DNA from: Xiphydria camelus
Taxonomy: Eukaryota > Arthropoda > Insecta > Hymenoptera > Xiphydriidae
DNA length: 64,000 bases
Direction of reading: 5' to 3'
Assembly: GCA_963678675.1 (NCBI GenBank)
Contig: OY783199.1
Span: 1,681,501 to 1,745,500 of the forward strand
Each line of letters starts with the position of its first letter. Position 1 is the first letter of the stretch. Made by a program: the position numbers and the translations under genes. The notes beneath the pieces are model-generated. The model made no database searches. It saw only the letters and a list, made by a program, of their open reading frames with translations, and had not been told where the DNA came from. Of this stretch, positions 1 through 12,568 are shown one piece after another.

Positions 1-1621
1 ACGCGAGTCGCCTTTCGTCGCAGTGATAATGGAGCCGTCATTACAGGTTAGACGCTCTCGGATTACAACCTATCGCGCCCCGCCGCCGTGTTGCACGGTC
101 AAACGGGCGTTCGCGCGGTGATATTCGAGACACCGAGTGTGCGCGTCTGCACTCGTATGTGTGCGTATCATCGCGTCGACGGCGTTAAACAAAACAGACT
201 TCCTTTTTGTTACGTAAGGTGAAAGACGCGAGAAGAGACATTGTGATATCACGACATCTTCTATAGCACCGCCTAATGGACTCTCCGAATCGCCGGTCGC
301 CGTCGACGCGATGTTTCGAAATATTTGCAACGCGCGACGATGGGATTTTGTTTCTCGCCCATCGTCGCACCCCTGTCTCCTTGACTCCACGGTTCAACGC
401 GAAACGACTCGAACGAAACCCGCTTCGTCGTTAAAGTCGCCGATGAAGACGCGACGGAAATTCCAAACGACGGCACAAACCCCCGAAAACGATCGCAGAG
501 GAGGGTTGGAGATGTAGTGCGAGTCGCATACCGCAGCCACACGGCTCGTTTCGCCCGTGCACCGGGTTCGCATCGGATAGCGAGGGAAGGAGGGCGAGGG
601 AGGGGTTATAATCAAGTGATTTTTACGAGGAGCTGTTACGGAGTCGTCAATATTTGCGGATCAGGGCGGAGTTAGGGTAGAGCCGCACCACCACCACCAC
701 CGCCATCGCACACTCGCTGCGGTAAAGAGGTGGATCGGAGGATAGTCGAGACTCTATGTATCCTCTCGACGGCTATGACGGCTAATTTCCTAGAGTAGGG
801 CCGCCGCCTGCCTTTCCCGAGTGAATCGATTCGTTCGGCCAATCTTTACTCAGCCTACGCGCTGGATATACACACGAACGCGAGCCGAACCCACCTCGCT
901 CGGAGATGAATTCGACCCCTTTTTAGAGAGGAGCGTTCCATCGTCGCTGAACGCTTCTTTCGAACGCACGCGATCCTCGCGGTGCCACGCGTCGTTTCCC
1001 AGTCCCGACTGCAGCATTTCTCGGGGAATCACCGCGAGTCCAGGGAGCGGCGATTAAACGAGGAGTACGGAGGAGGCCTGAGGTCCTCGCGATCGAGCGT
1101 TCGACGACGCAATAAGAAGATGCCTGCGCGATTAAGGGCTTTCGATTAGTCTCCTCCCCTCTCGCACTCGGAGGAGTGGTCTACTGTTCCCAAAAGGAAT
1201 TCGTTTAATTGAAAGTCGTTTTATCGATTCGATTCAAGTTTCGGGGGATCGTAGAGGCGGTACGGTTGAACGCGCGTTTCGGGCAAATTTTGGGAAACGT
1301 TCGAATCGTCCTGGTCGCGTCGTCTCGGGCCGCATTTTCGCGTTTCATTCGCGCGAACGGTACGTCGCATTCCAATTGTCGAACAATCCTCCAGCGCTCG
1401 CTCGTCGCGGAAGATAACAAAGAGTCGTACATTTTCTCCTTGCGTGCGTATGTACAGGAGGCAAGGGTTCCGCTTTTTCGCGTCGGCACCGAAAAAAGGA
1501 CGACGGAGCCGGGCGAGGAGAAAGGGATGCCTCTGAAATCCTGCGCAATGTATTCCGGCAGCGTCACCTCTAAAGTGTTCCGAGCCCGCAGAACCGCAAC
1601 CATAGGATGACGATGCATACG

Positions 1622-1647
1622 TCTCTCTCTCTCTCTCTCTCTCTCTC
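1622..1647. repeat. (CT)n microsatellite
   Basis: Pure CT dinucleotide run of 26 bp. Confidence 0.95.
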
Positions 1648-3145
1648 GTCAAAGGAAGAGAGAATGGAGATAAGAGAATTGAAAGAACGAGGGCGTGAGA
1701 GAGAAAGAGAAAGAGAGAGAAGGTGGGACTGAGAGCGTCTTGAGAGCATCTCGAATTCGTCGAACACTATTTCACCGTGCAACGATTTTATCCAGCGCCG
1801 AAATTAAATTCTGGATAAATCCCGAAACGTTTTCCGAGGCGGCGGGCACGAGAGCGTAGACGCGTGACCGCGTGAAAATCACGTATCGATGACGGGAAAT
1901 AAGAAAAGGAACGAGAATCGTCTTCCGAACGCGAGAGACGATGGATCGATACGAGCTGCCCTTATCCAGGCAAATTTAGATCATCCATCTCGACGACCAT
2001 CTCGACCAGAACACGCGTGCGCGTGAGAAGAGCTCGCATCTCGAGCGCGGGCTCCTTAGTTCCACGAGAGGAAATAACAAGTGGCTTGCTGTGTGCGAAA
2101 GGACCGCCGGATGACGGGGGAGGGTGAGCTTCGAAGAGGCGGCATCTATAAATAAGCCGGTGCGCGTATATATACACGAATGTATCCGCGTACGTAGGTG
2201 GAGGAGCATACACGATAACGAGCTCCAGCGTAAAGCTGCATACGACACATCTCGGGTGAAAATCAAAGCCGTCGAGAATATTTCTACATCATCGAATTGC
2301 ACGGAGCCGTACCGCGTTCCCTGTTTCGCTGAGACGAGGGTCCGTTTGGACGATACCTAGCGCGATCAACGAAACGCGGGCGCGGTTCCTCGTGGATTTT
2401 CGTCGCGCGCATCGGAAATATTTGTCTGATCCTAGGAAACGGCACCCTCGCCGTCCCTTTGGGGCCACTGCCTCTTACTTTGCGAGACTTCGAAAGGGCG
2501 GGATTTACAATGCGCGGCTGAGGCAGATTCATGGGCGCGGCGAAGCACACGTCTCTATATTTATAGGCACCTAATAGACGTATGCCCTGTAAACTCGGTG
2601 CGCGGCTATACCTCTAACTTTTGAAGCAAGGCTCGATACGGAAACCCGAACGTCTCCCGCAAATATCGAGACGCACAGCCGGAACCCACACCGTCCGTTT
2701 CTACTTTGTCGTATTTCCACGGCATCCGTTCCATCAGCCCGGTGCAAATTTTTGTCGCGACGCCTACAACGAATTCGAATTCAAAGGGAAGTCGACGGCA
2801 CGCGAGGGCATTGTATTCTTTCAATTTCTCGCCATCCCCAAAGGATAGGAAATTCATTCCGTCGCAACGTGTCCAGAGACGAGCCGAGGCGAGGCGAAGC
2901 ACCCTGCAGCGCCGCTCCGTCCGGTCTGCAGGGCGGAACGGAATCCGACCGGGGGTTGAGTCGGGTTGGGTTATAGCGGGGGGTATCCGGCTCCATAACG
3001 TAAGTATATTGTCAATCAATCCACGGTATAAAAGCAATCTGAGCTTCGGTCGACGGGGTGGCGGGGTCCCGCGGGGCGTCGAGTGCCGACCGGACGGACG
3101 GATGGACGACGGAGCGCAAACAATCCCCTTTCGCGCCCACGAGGA

Positions 3146-3150
<5 letters not shown>

Positions 3151-3190
<40 letters not shown>
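3151..3190. repeat. (CT)n microsatellite
   Basis: Pure CT dinucleotide run of 40 bp, the longest in the window. Confidence 0.97.
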
Positions 3191-3193
<3 letters not shown>

Positions 3194-4362
3194 TGCCTCT
3201 CTTCGCTCGATGCTGCCGCTGCTCCCCTACCCCCCACGTCCACCGAGAGCGCGGTAAGACGAAACGAAACACGAGAGGGGTGCGCGCGCGTTCGCGATAT
3301 AGTCGAAGGCGGAGGGGCGGAAGGGGGAAAAATCTAGAAAGTACAGGGTGGACGCGAAAAATACCCCGCGTGTCTCTCCCATCTCGCGGCAACGACTAGA
3401 GTGCTGTGAAAATATCGGAGGGACCGTTCGAGGAGCGCGTGAGACCGAACGAAGGCTGAGGAGGAGAGGGTGGGAAATGTAAGACGCGGAGTGTAGTCCG
3501 CTCGATGTGCCGAGGGATAAATATATATCGGCTTAATCTCTCTCGCCCGGACGATACGACGCGTGGTGCGAATAATTGCGGTGGCGACAAAAAAGAAATG
3601 ATTTCTGGCTCGAATCGCGAGGGACAGCGGTAATCCGGCGAACTACTCCGAAGGCGAGAAACGCCGGCGCTAACCCTTGTCCCCGGTGCAGGGCGCACGA
3701 CGACCGGTCGTATAGCGGCAAATAAGGTTACGAGCCCATTGTGACCCATGGGAGAGAGGCCGCGGTGCGGTGGCGGCGGCGGCGGCCCTCCCGCGTCCCG
3801 TTTCTCGAGCCGGGGACTGGCAGAAAATGAAATATCACCCCCGAACGCGACGTACGCGGCCTCCCCGTGTAGCGGAGGCCGCCGCGCCGGAGGAGGATAC
3901 GATAAATACGTAAGCGAGTGGGAGCGGGAATAAGTAAGACGAAAAACATCGTGGGAGAGAAGAGCTGCACGTGGCGCGGCTCCTTTGCGGACGGGGCAGA
4001 TTCTTACCGCGAAAGGCGGATGGCAAATCGGGATAATGTATTTACGTGATACGGTGAACGCGCGTCGCCCCTAGAATCGCTAGCGATTCTCGGTTTTATA
4101 CCCGGCTAAAATCTCGAAATCGGGATCCTCTTTGCATTCACCCGAACCGACGTCGCGCGGGCGGCGATATATATATTTCATAACCGCGGCGGACCGCTCT
4201 CTTTCTCGAAATCCGTATGCGAAGAAATTCATCCGCTAATCTTTCGCGACTGCGAATATAAATCTCTACGCTCTGGAATATATACATATATGTATATATA
4301 TATATAGTATATGTGTCCTCAAATCGATCGCGTACAATAACAGAACCGAGACGTCAGTTATA

Positions 4363-4618
4363 CATTGAGAAAAATAATTGCTGGTGCCAAAAAAGGATGT
4401 TTTCTTCAATCAAGAAAATGATATAATTTCAGGATCAAAAGCCATGCGGTTTTCTTCGTATAAGAAAATATTTGATCTTTCGCAGAAAGAATGTGTGTTC
4501 TTCAATCAAAAATATACATACTTCGATCAAGAATCTGCATTTTTTAAATTTTGTAAAATCACATATGTTCTTGATTCAAGAAATATTTTGTTGAAACCAG
4601 CTTTTATTTCTCTCGATT
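4363..4618. repeat. MITE-like AT-rich inverted-repeat element
   Basis: About 256 bp of AT-rich DNA in a GC-rich setting. The left end CATTGAGAAAAATAATTGCT is inverted at the right end (AGCTTTTATTTCTCTC). Inside, variants of TTCTTCAATCAAGAAA recur about five times in both orientations. Confidence 0.65.
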
Positions 4619-5340
4619 TAGATTATATTCATCGAGAGTCGCGAATATAGTGTCGAAGAGAAACAGTAATCTTTCGTATGAGTCTTGTATTTTATAGTCG
4701 TATAAGGTTGAGCGATACATGTATATCGGTACGTCCATACGCGAGTACGTCGAACGCGACCACCTCGGGCTCGTTCGCACAAAGATACGAGCTTAAAAAA
4801 AAAACATCGCGAAGAATCTCCGTGGACAGCATTTCCATGTCTGAAGAATAAACCACACGATCCCCGCGTCAGAGCCGCATAGTACGCGCTTCTACCCTCC
4901 GCACTCGATGCGCGAGCTGGCGCGCCGCACGGAATACCAGGACGTGTGGCGGAGGGACGGTATACATCTTGGCACATTCGTCCCGTGGGTCACCGCGTAA
5001 TCCGCCACGCTCTCACGGAATAACAACCATTTTCGAGTTCTATTCCGCATTATTACGCGGCGGAACGCATTAGAGCGCAGATAAACCTGCCAACGATACA
5101 ATATAACCGGCGAGCCCGAGTCCATCGCGCGAGTGCCGTCGCTGCCGCGAGACCCTATTGCCGTCTCGCGCGGGGGTGTGGGGATTCGGAAAAGAGGCGA
5201 GAACGGCACGGCGGAATCGTCTGATTAACGACTGTGAGCGCGCTGATTCTAAGCCGAAAGCTCAGACCAAAAATTTCTCTACCACTTGCGATGATCCTGT
5301 CGTCCACGATTGGACGTTTCGATTGCTCGTCGAAATAGTA

Positions 5341-5530
5341 CACTGAGAGAAGAACTTGGTCAAAATTGATTTAACCAAAATCCCGGATATGATGACCAAA
5401 TTGTTTGGTGAAATATGGATTCTCTCCTTCTCCTTCTGGTTAAACTGACCAATTTTTCATTGGAATAACTTGATATCCGGTTCGACTGACCGGTATTCTG
5501 GTTGGAGTAATTAAACACGTTTAATTAATT
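5341..5530. repeat. Partial CACTGAG-type MITE
   Basis: Starts CACTGAGAGAAGAAC, like the termini of the element at 12,379. Weakly inverted internal segments (CCGGATAT left, ATATCCGG right) suggest a decayed palindrome. The right terminal CTCAGTG is missing, so the right border is approximate. Confidence 0.42.
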
Positions 5531-8244
5531 GGATACGTTTTGTCATTTTAACCTAATGGATCCTTCGCACACACACACAAAATGTATGGATTTTAAATCC
5601 ACAAACTTTCGACGACGTATAAACCAATAACGAGAGCACCTCGGATACGTGCAAAGAGGCAAATAATAAAAAAGACGTATCTCCACGATAATCAGGCGAA
5701 TTGCGGTTTCGCCGAGTTCGCCTGCAAATAGCGAGAAGGAGAGAAGAGGAGAGAGAAGAGCCAAATCGAATTTAGAGGGTCACTACTCGATAACCGAGCG
5801 AATGGTTAATATTTCATCGACTGTCGGCGAGAAACTTTGCCAAAGCGATCGATCCGAGTGTGTAGGCAGGTAGACGCGTGTAGCTGCGACTAGCTGCTGG
5901 CTGCATGCGTCTGCGACGTATAAGGCGATACAAAAGTGGAGTATTCTATTAACAGTTGTACGTATATATGTAGATACACGTTAGTTTGCCATTGAAAAAT
6001 TAAATCCCCGGCGAAGAATCGACCCGGCGCACTTTAGTACGCGCGGATATACGACCGCCAACGCTACATACGACTTATACGTGGCGCGCGAAAAGCATCG
6101 GACGACGGGAGGCTGATGGAGCTACACGTTCGGTGCATTATTCCACGCAGCTGGATCACCATGGCGAACGATGCGAATAAGTATAAATCGATACGCGAGA
6201 CGACGAGTGCGAAGGACCTATACAGACGTCTCTCCTCGCTCCTTCGTCCTCGTCGTCTCTACGCGTCGAATAGGTACTCTGATCCAAAAGCGAGTACTTC
6301 AGAACGGCCCTTTTTTTCTGTGGATATTTATCACGCCTCTAGACACTCGTATTTCAAGGTCGAACAATGAATTTAAATGTGAATTTTATGTCACATTTCA
6401 CACCATCGATTCTACCGATACATCATACCTCGGATAGCGATAGAACGTAATGGCTATACGCGGCGATACATATGTGGGGGGTGGTCGGTCTTCGGAGCAC
6501 ATCGCCAAAGAGCCGAACCCACAAGTGGCCCGCGCTATCGGTATTCCGTCAAGCTCGTCGAGGACGTAACCTCGGCGCGGTCGATTTTATAACGTCCCAA
6601 CCCAGACGCAATCGACTTCTCCGCGGTACTACCGCGAGAACGACGCGTAATACCGCGAAGAACGCAGGAGCGAAACACCATTTCGATTCTCGTTTCGAGT
6701 CGAATCGGGTGGCGACTGTGGCGTTTCCTTCGTCCCTTCGCCGTCCCGCTCCCCGCCGCGCCGCGGGCACGCCCCTCGCGACCCGACGCAGGCGACTTTC
6801 ATGACGAAAGCCTCGACGACGACGGCTTCGCGTCGCGACGCGATACCACTCCGCTAATTAGGCATTAGCGCAACAAACAACCCCGAGGTGCCAGTTTCCC
6901 CAGTCCCCGTCCCATCCACTCTGACGGCTCGACGCGGAGCTCGAGTTACAAATTAACCTGCGGAGATCATCCGTTTCCACCCCTGAGCACACGCGCGCGT
7001 TTTCCTCCCCGTGCTCTCGCGCACACCAACACCTCGGTCGGGTGTTTTCTATGTACAGCTATCGCGCGACGGAGGTATGCATATCCACCCCGTATCTTCC
7101 ACGTGATCGCGCGGGCTATCGCCAGCCGTCGTCGGATATCAAACTCTCGGGATGTGCATCCCGTGTATTCGGTATACTTAGTCTCTCGCGTTGGTAATAC
7201 GCGCGGATCTATAAAAGCACGCAGGCCAACTACCCCGAAGCGTACGCGTGTGCGTGTACGATTGAATGCGAGGGAAAAATCTCACTTCGTATTTTCCGTA
7301 GGTACTCCTCGCGATTTGGACGAATTTTACAGCCGAAACGTCGGAGGTCGAAAGAACGGCGCCGATGGAGAAAAACTCTGCCTTCGGTATCCCGATTCTT
7401 CAGAGACGCGACACCGGAGAATCAAAAGAATCGGACGAAAGGGCGTCTCGTTGGCAGAAATGCCCAAATAGTTCGTTTCGAACCGAGCGACACTCCGAGA
7501 TCGATCTCCACTTTTTGCGGAGCTCGGGACTTGGGGCGACAAAACGAGTCGCGCGGCGATGGGAGGGCAAAAAACTTGGCGAGAAGAGTCGGCTACCGTG
7601 TCTCGATCGATGCTCGAAATCGAAATAGTTAAGTAAGTAAGCGGAGTAATTCGAAGTCCGGGTGTTCTTTGACATCTCCCAGGTGTTCAATTGGTACCCG
7701 TGTGGAGCGTTCCGCGTCGTCGCGCGACCTAAATACGCGCCTATATATATGTATCCGAGAGAGGTGTGTCTACCGAAAATATTTTCTCCTCGAAACGTCA
7801 AACGTCCTTCCGCGGTTCGAACTATCCAATTTTATTTCGGCGCGTTCGACATTAATAATTGTTCTCGGAAATAAAACTGGAATCGCTGAAACGTCCTGCG
7901 CGATCAACGGAATCTTAGGTTGCGTGAGAAATCGAAAAGTAATAAGGGCTATCGATATCTGGGTGAAACGGGCGCCATGGTAACCGCTCCCGAGACGTCT
8001 GTATCCCGTAGCGAGAGAGCCCTCGAGTCTCGTACGGTGCTAGGAGGGATGAATGTTACCAATTATGAGGAATCACGCCTGATCGGTTTCACGGCGCGAA
8101 ATCACGGCGTACGCTTTCGCAGCGGCACGATAAGGGTCTCCGAGCTTTTGACAAACGAACCGATTCGCCTGCGAGCGCGAGACGCTCGGCTCTCTCATCC
8201 CTTCTCTTCCTCTTTCTCGACCTCTCCGCCACTCTCTTTTCCGC

Positions 8245-8268
8245 CCTCTCTCTCTCTCTCTCTCTCTC
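8245..8268. repeat. (CT)n microsatellite
   Basis: CT run of about 24 bp within a pyrimidine-rich stretch. Confidence 0.95.
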
Positions 8269-8385
8269 GTTCTCATACTCGCGCACAACGCGCCTGCTTA
8301 AGGCCTCCGTCGCCCGTGTCGAAAAGAGCCGGCGGCGTGGACCAAAGGCGCGCGTCGAAAGTAAAAACCTTTTCGCGCTTATAAC

Positions 8386-8416
8386 CGCGCGCGCGCGCGC
8401 GCGCACGTGCCACGTG
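8386..8416. promoter_or_regulatory. Alternating CG tract followed by twin E-boxes
   Basis: About 19 bp of alternating CG, a sequence able to adopt Z-DNA, runs into CACGTGCCACGTG. That is two canonical CACGTG E-boxes (8404-8409 and 8411-8416) one base apart. Such boxes bind bHLH factors (Myc/Max, Clock/Cycle, USF). Function here is not shown. Confidence 0.4.
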
Positions 8417-9670
8417 ACGCTCTCATCACCGAACCGGGGGAAAAAGGCACGGTGGGCGTAGGTGCAATCGCAAATCGGCTTCGGAATCCTCCGACGATAA
8501 AGGCATGCCTTCGACTTTTCTTCCGACCTTCAACCGCGATACGCGAAGGTGCTAAAATTAGAGGGCAGAGGTCGCCGCGTTCTTATAATTGGAAGCGCTC
8601 CGGCCCTCGGGGTGTGACGGTGCCCTGGCAACCGAGCAGACTTTGCCTCGGCTTTGGCTGAAGCTTAGGAGAGAGCGAGAGAGAGAGAGAGGCTCTCATA
8701 CCTCCTCTCGCATACTCACCCACGCTTCTTCCCCTCTCGCCAATACCCTCTCACTCTCTCCCCCTCCCCCTCTCTCTCTCCTTTCCCCTTCTAGACGCCC
8801 CTCCGTAATTAACCTCCGTTACGGTTGTTTTCTGTTGCCTTCCTCCCTCGCTCGACAAGCCCGCGCGCGGAAACCTACAATCCCCCACTTCCTAGGAAGC
8901 CGGGAGATCTCGACGCGCTCTTGCTCGTTTTATTTGCGTATCATCGGCACGGCGTCGCGGTATTTCGGAGGAGGGAAAAATCGGCGATTCATTTTCGAGG
9001 CACAACACATCGGGGCCTCGCTGAGGCGCGACGACGACGCGTATAATAGATATTCGCGACATTTCTTCGTTACGGGCGAACGCCCGTTTCCCGTCGGTTC
9101 GCGGGCTTTTATAAACGGAAACGACGGCGCCATTACTATGCAAATAGATTCAGAGTGACACGGAGCGAATGGCCGTACCTACCCGCGTAGCCGGCGCCCG
9201 CCGGGGCACCATTTAATAGAGTGTCGTATCGTCTCACGACGCTCCCGATTCGAGTAATGAAATTGTCCAAGCGTTAACGGAAGCTTTGTCCCACGATCGG
9301 ACGCGCTAGCGCGTGCCTTCAGCCGGGATTTATCGTTTACGTCCCCTTGCAAGCTCCGCCGTGGTACGAATCGATTCGTACGTCGATACGTGTCGATATC
9401 TTATTTAATTATATATATTTTTTTTTTTATTTCATATGAAAGAGTCGCAGGAGAAAAAGATAAAAGTGCAATCTAATATAAGAAGTAAATATAAGTGGAG
9501 TAATGTACACCAAAAACTGTTCGCAATGTAAAGCACGCGAGGAGAAATAAATGATTCTATTCTATTTATTTCTTTTCATTCACACTACTTACAATTCTTC
9601 GATCGACTTTGGGGCGGTGAATCGGAAAAATCGTAGCATCGCCTCATTAAATGGTAGAGTATTACCACAG

Positions 9671-9820
9671 CTCCCTTCCTTCCCCCCTCCCACTCTCGTT
9701 GGCGTACGAATGAAATTAATTCAAAGCAGCGTAAGAGGCAATTGTAGGTACCGCAGGTATTGCCTTTTACGCTGCTTTGGATTAATTTCACTCGTGCCGA
9801 CGTGGGAAGGAGAGAGAGGG
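9671..9820. repeat. Long imperfect hairpin
   Basis: Left arm contains GAAATTAATTCAAAGCAGCG and the right arm its complement CGCTGCTTTGGATTAATTTC, around a centre near 9,747. Pairing continues outward through a pyrimidine tract on the left and a purine tract on the right, for arms of about 70 nt. Could be a small inverted-repeat transposon; a precursor RNA is less likely. Confidence 0.7.
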
Positions 9821-12378
9821 GAAGAGAAAAAGAGGGAAAGAGTCCGTTAGGCCAAGGAGACGGAAGAAAGTATCGCGGCACGCAGATTGCCGTCATCATC
9901 ATTTATTCTCATTACCCTTAACTTTATCAGGATGTCCCTGCCTCTGGTGGCTCCGCAGGCGTTGCTTATTTCGCAGGCTATACCTACTTAGCCCTCTAAA
10001 CGATCTCTGATTATGAACGTATTTCGGAGGTGGGAGGAACGATGGCTGCGAAGGGAATGTATATGCCTAGAAACACGCGTGAACTAAATGCGAATTTTTT
10101 CACTGCGTTGGTTCAACGGGAACGCAAAAGTGAGACTACACAGTCAGGTGCCTACTTTCGTCGATTATCACGCGTGCCTCGTTACCCGAGCGTGATACAG
10201 ACGGTCTGCTTAAGCAGGGTCTCGGTTATCTACGCGAAGATGGAACATCGTTATACCGTGGTTATAATTTACCGTCGAGCGTACGAGATTAAAGGTGAAG
10301 GCGAACTGCCGTAGGGTCAAAATTCAGGAATCTTTTCCGAAAGAAAAGCATGCCGGGAAAACTGACACCGTTCGCTCGGCAAGGGATCGCTACAGAATTA
10401 CGTTACAGCGTAGAAAAAATATAACGGAATCCCGGAATAAATGTTTCGTGAAAACGTCTCGCTACTTCAGCGTGTGCTGCAGCGATGGATTGTATACGTG
10501 TATATCTATAGGTTACAGTCTCTCTACACAGCTTCCGTGTAACGTATGCGTGTACGTAGAGTCAATTTATTACGGGGGAAGCTGCAGACAGCCTACACCG
10601 AGTGCTGAACGCGTCGTTGCAGAAGATTGATGTTTCGTCACTTTGTGATTCCAGAACAGACCGAAGCAGCTCCCGCGGCGATCGATTAATCCTGCCGTGG
10701 CGTCGAAATATGACCAAGAAAAGGCACGACTTCTTCCTCGTTCGTTACAACAACAAAAATTGACGGTCACAACCGCGCGATTCGATATGGTTACGCGTCG
10801 ATCGATTAAATTTTTTTCGAAGCGATCGACTCTTAATAATGAAAATTGGTAACCTAGCCGCGGTGGATCGGACTTCACAACGAGAGTGCGAACGAGGCAA
10901 ATACATTTCACCGATTGTCGTCGCCGGGACAGCGCTGTTTCTGCGCCGCGGTAAATTGTAAATTGGTGAGAAGAAAAAAATTGTTTCGCCTTCCCTCCGT
11001 CTCGTTTCACGATCTTCCGGAGGAAAAGCCCTCCTCCGTGCACTCGCACGACTGCTTGGTATTCCGACCCGGATCTCGCGGGTCAGGACAATTAATTATT
11101 CCAGTTAATTATCCTTCGGAGACTAATTTTCTATTCTCATCCTGCCGCTCGCGACTAATCACGCGTCTCCTGTCGCGAAACTAATAACGCGTGAACGGCA
11201 GTAGCGCTCGAACGCGAATACGGCCTTCGGTTTATGATTTAAATTTTACTTTCGAGGGAAACTCTTCCTCGAATTCATATCGAAGTAATATTACGTTGTA
11301 GGATAGGTTAACGGCGCGTGTAGGCCTTGGCGCGTGTTCTTCGGGTATCGCGCAATTCCGAAAGATTTTCGTATACCGAGTGGAGCAATCATCCCACCCC
11401 CTCTCGCACCCCTCATCGCGCCGTCCAGAGTTCAGAAACCCTGCAACTATCGCGTGTATCCAACTATACGGATCCGAATAGGTATCAAGAACTATTCGCG
11501 TGGGGCCTGGCGATATTTGTTTATCGAGTGTTTAACGACACGTCTTCGCCGTGCGTGCGAAAAATCGACGGGTTATTTTTGCTTCTCCCTGTAAAAGGCG
11601 TCCGAGCGGATACGAATTATAACGCCCATCCCGTTTCGATTCCGAGATTACGGCATCCACCGGAGGACGGAGCGACGGCACGGCCCGAGCAACCCCCGGC
11701 CGCCTTTCGAGCGTCACGGGATAAAGGGGAATCGCGTCGACTGCCGGGTGCCAATTCGCTCGCGTATCTCCACGCGGGGCACCCCGCCACGGTCCTTCGG
11801 CCATCTCGACGGGAGGTCGAACGCGGAGCTGCGGGAAATGAGAAACGCGGAGGGCGACGGTCGCGTAGGTGAGAAATGCAAATAGGCGAGAGCGCCGTGT
11901 GCGGGGGACGCGACGCGCTCGAGTTCGGCTTACGCCGCCGCACAGTCCGTTATCAGCGCCGGAGCCGGCGGCTTCTCGTTCGGCTGGCGCCTGTCTGACG
12001 CGGGGCTGCCGTTGCCCGAGATATTCGAGACGGACGCGACACGCCATGATTAAAACACCGCGAGTAGATATCGGCGAATTCCCGCTCGCTTCCATTTCCG
12101 TATTACGGCTCCTCGTGGGTTTAGCCAGCCGCGTGCGCGAGGCAATGTTGGGTTTCCTTTTCATTTTCATGTATTTCTACGATTATTTACGATTCGAAAA
12201 GCTACCTGAATATTCCCGAGTGAACGTATCTGTCTGACTGCAAAAAAAAAAGTATCGCGCTTCCTCTTCATCCACGTAGAACGAAGTCGGGCGCCTGCAT
12301 CAGTGTGGACCCCGCATACAGTTGTGCATTACTGGTTGCATGGTCGGAGGGGCGAATAAATAAGTACCTACGCTTTTG

Positions 12379-12568
12379 CACTGAGGAAAAAAAAGATTAG
12401 AAATTATTCTAAGGATGATCTGAGTACGAGAGGTAAAATGGAACAAAAATTATTCTAAAGAAGGTTAAATTTTAAACCCTGGGGAAGGATAATTTTTGAT
12501 CTATTTTACTTTTCGTACTCAGATTATCCTTCTAACGGAATAATTTTTAATCTTTTTTTTTCTCAGTG
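12379..12568. repeat. CACTGAG-type MITE, complete hairpin
   Basis: 190 bp element with terminal inverted repeats CACTGAGGAAAAAAAAGATT at the left and AATCTTTTTTTTTCTCAGTG at the right. The pairing extends inward over nearly the whole length (AAATTATTCTAAGGAT, GAGTACGA and their complements). No coding capacity. Confidence 0.8.

Noticed and set aside
8589..9158. 189-codon plus ORF
   Set aside because: Composed of low-complexity Ser/Arg/Leu-rich sequence from CT and GA tracts, overlapped by equally long ORFs in other frames, with no domain or splice context.
11532..12170. 212-codon minus ORF
   Set aside because: Arg/Pro/Ser-rich translation typical of CpG-rich non-coding DNA; opposite-strand ORFs of similar length; no family resemblance.
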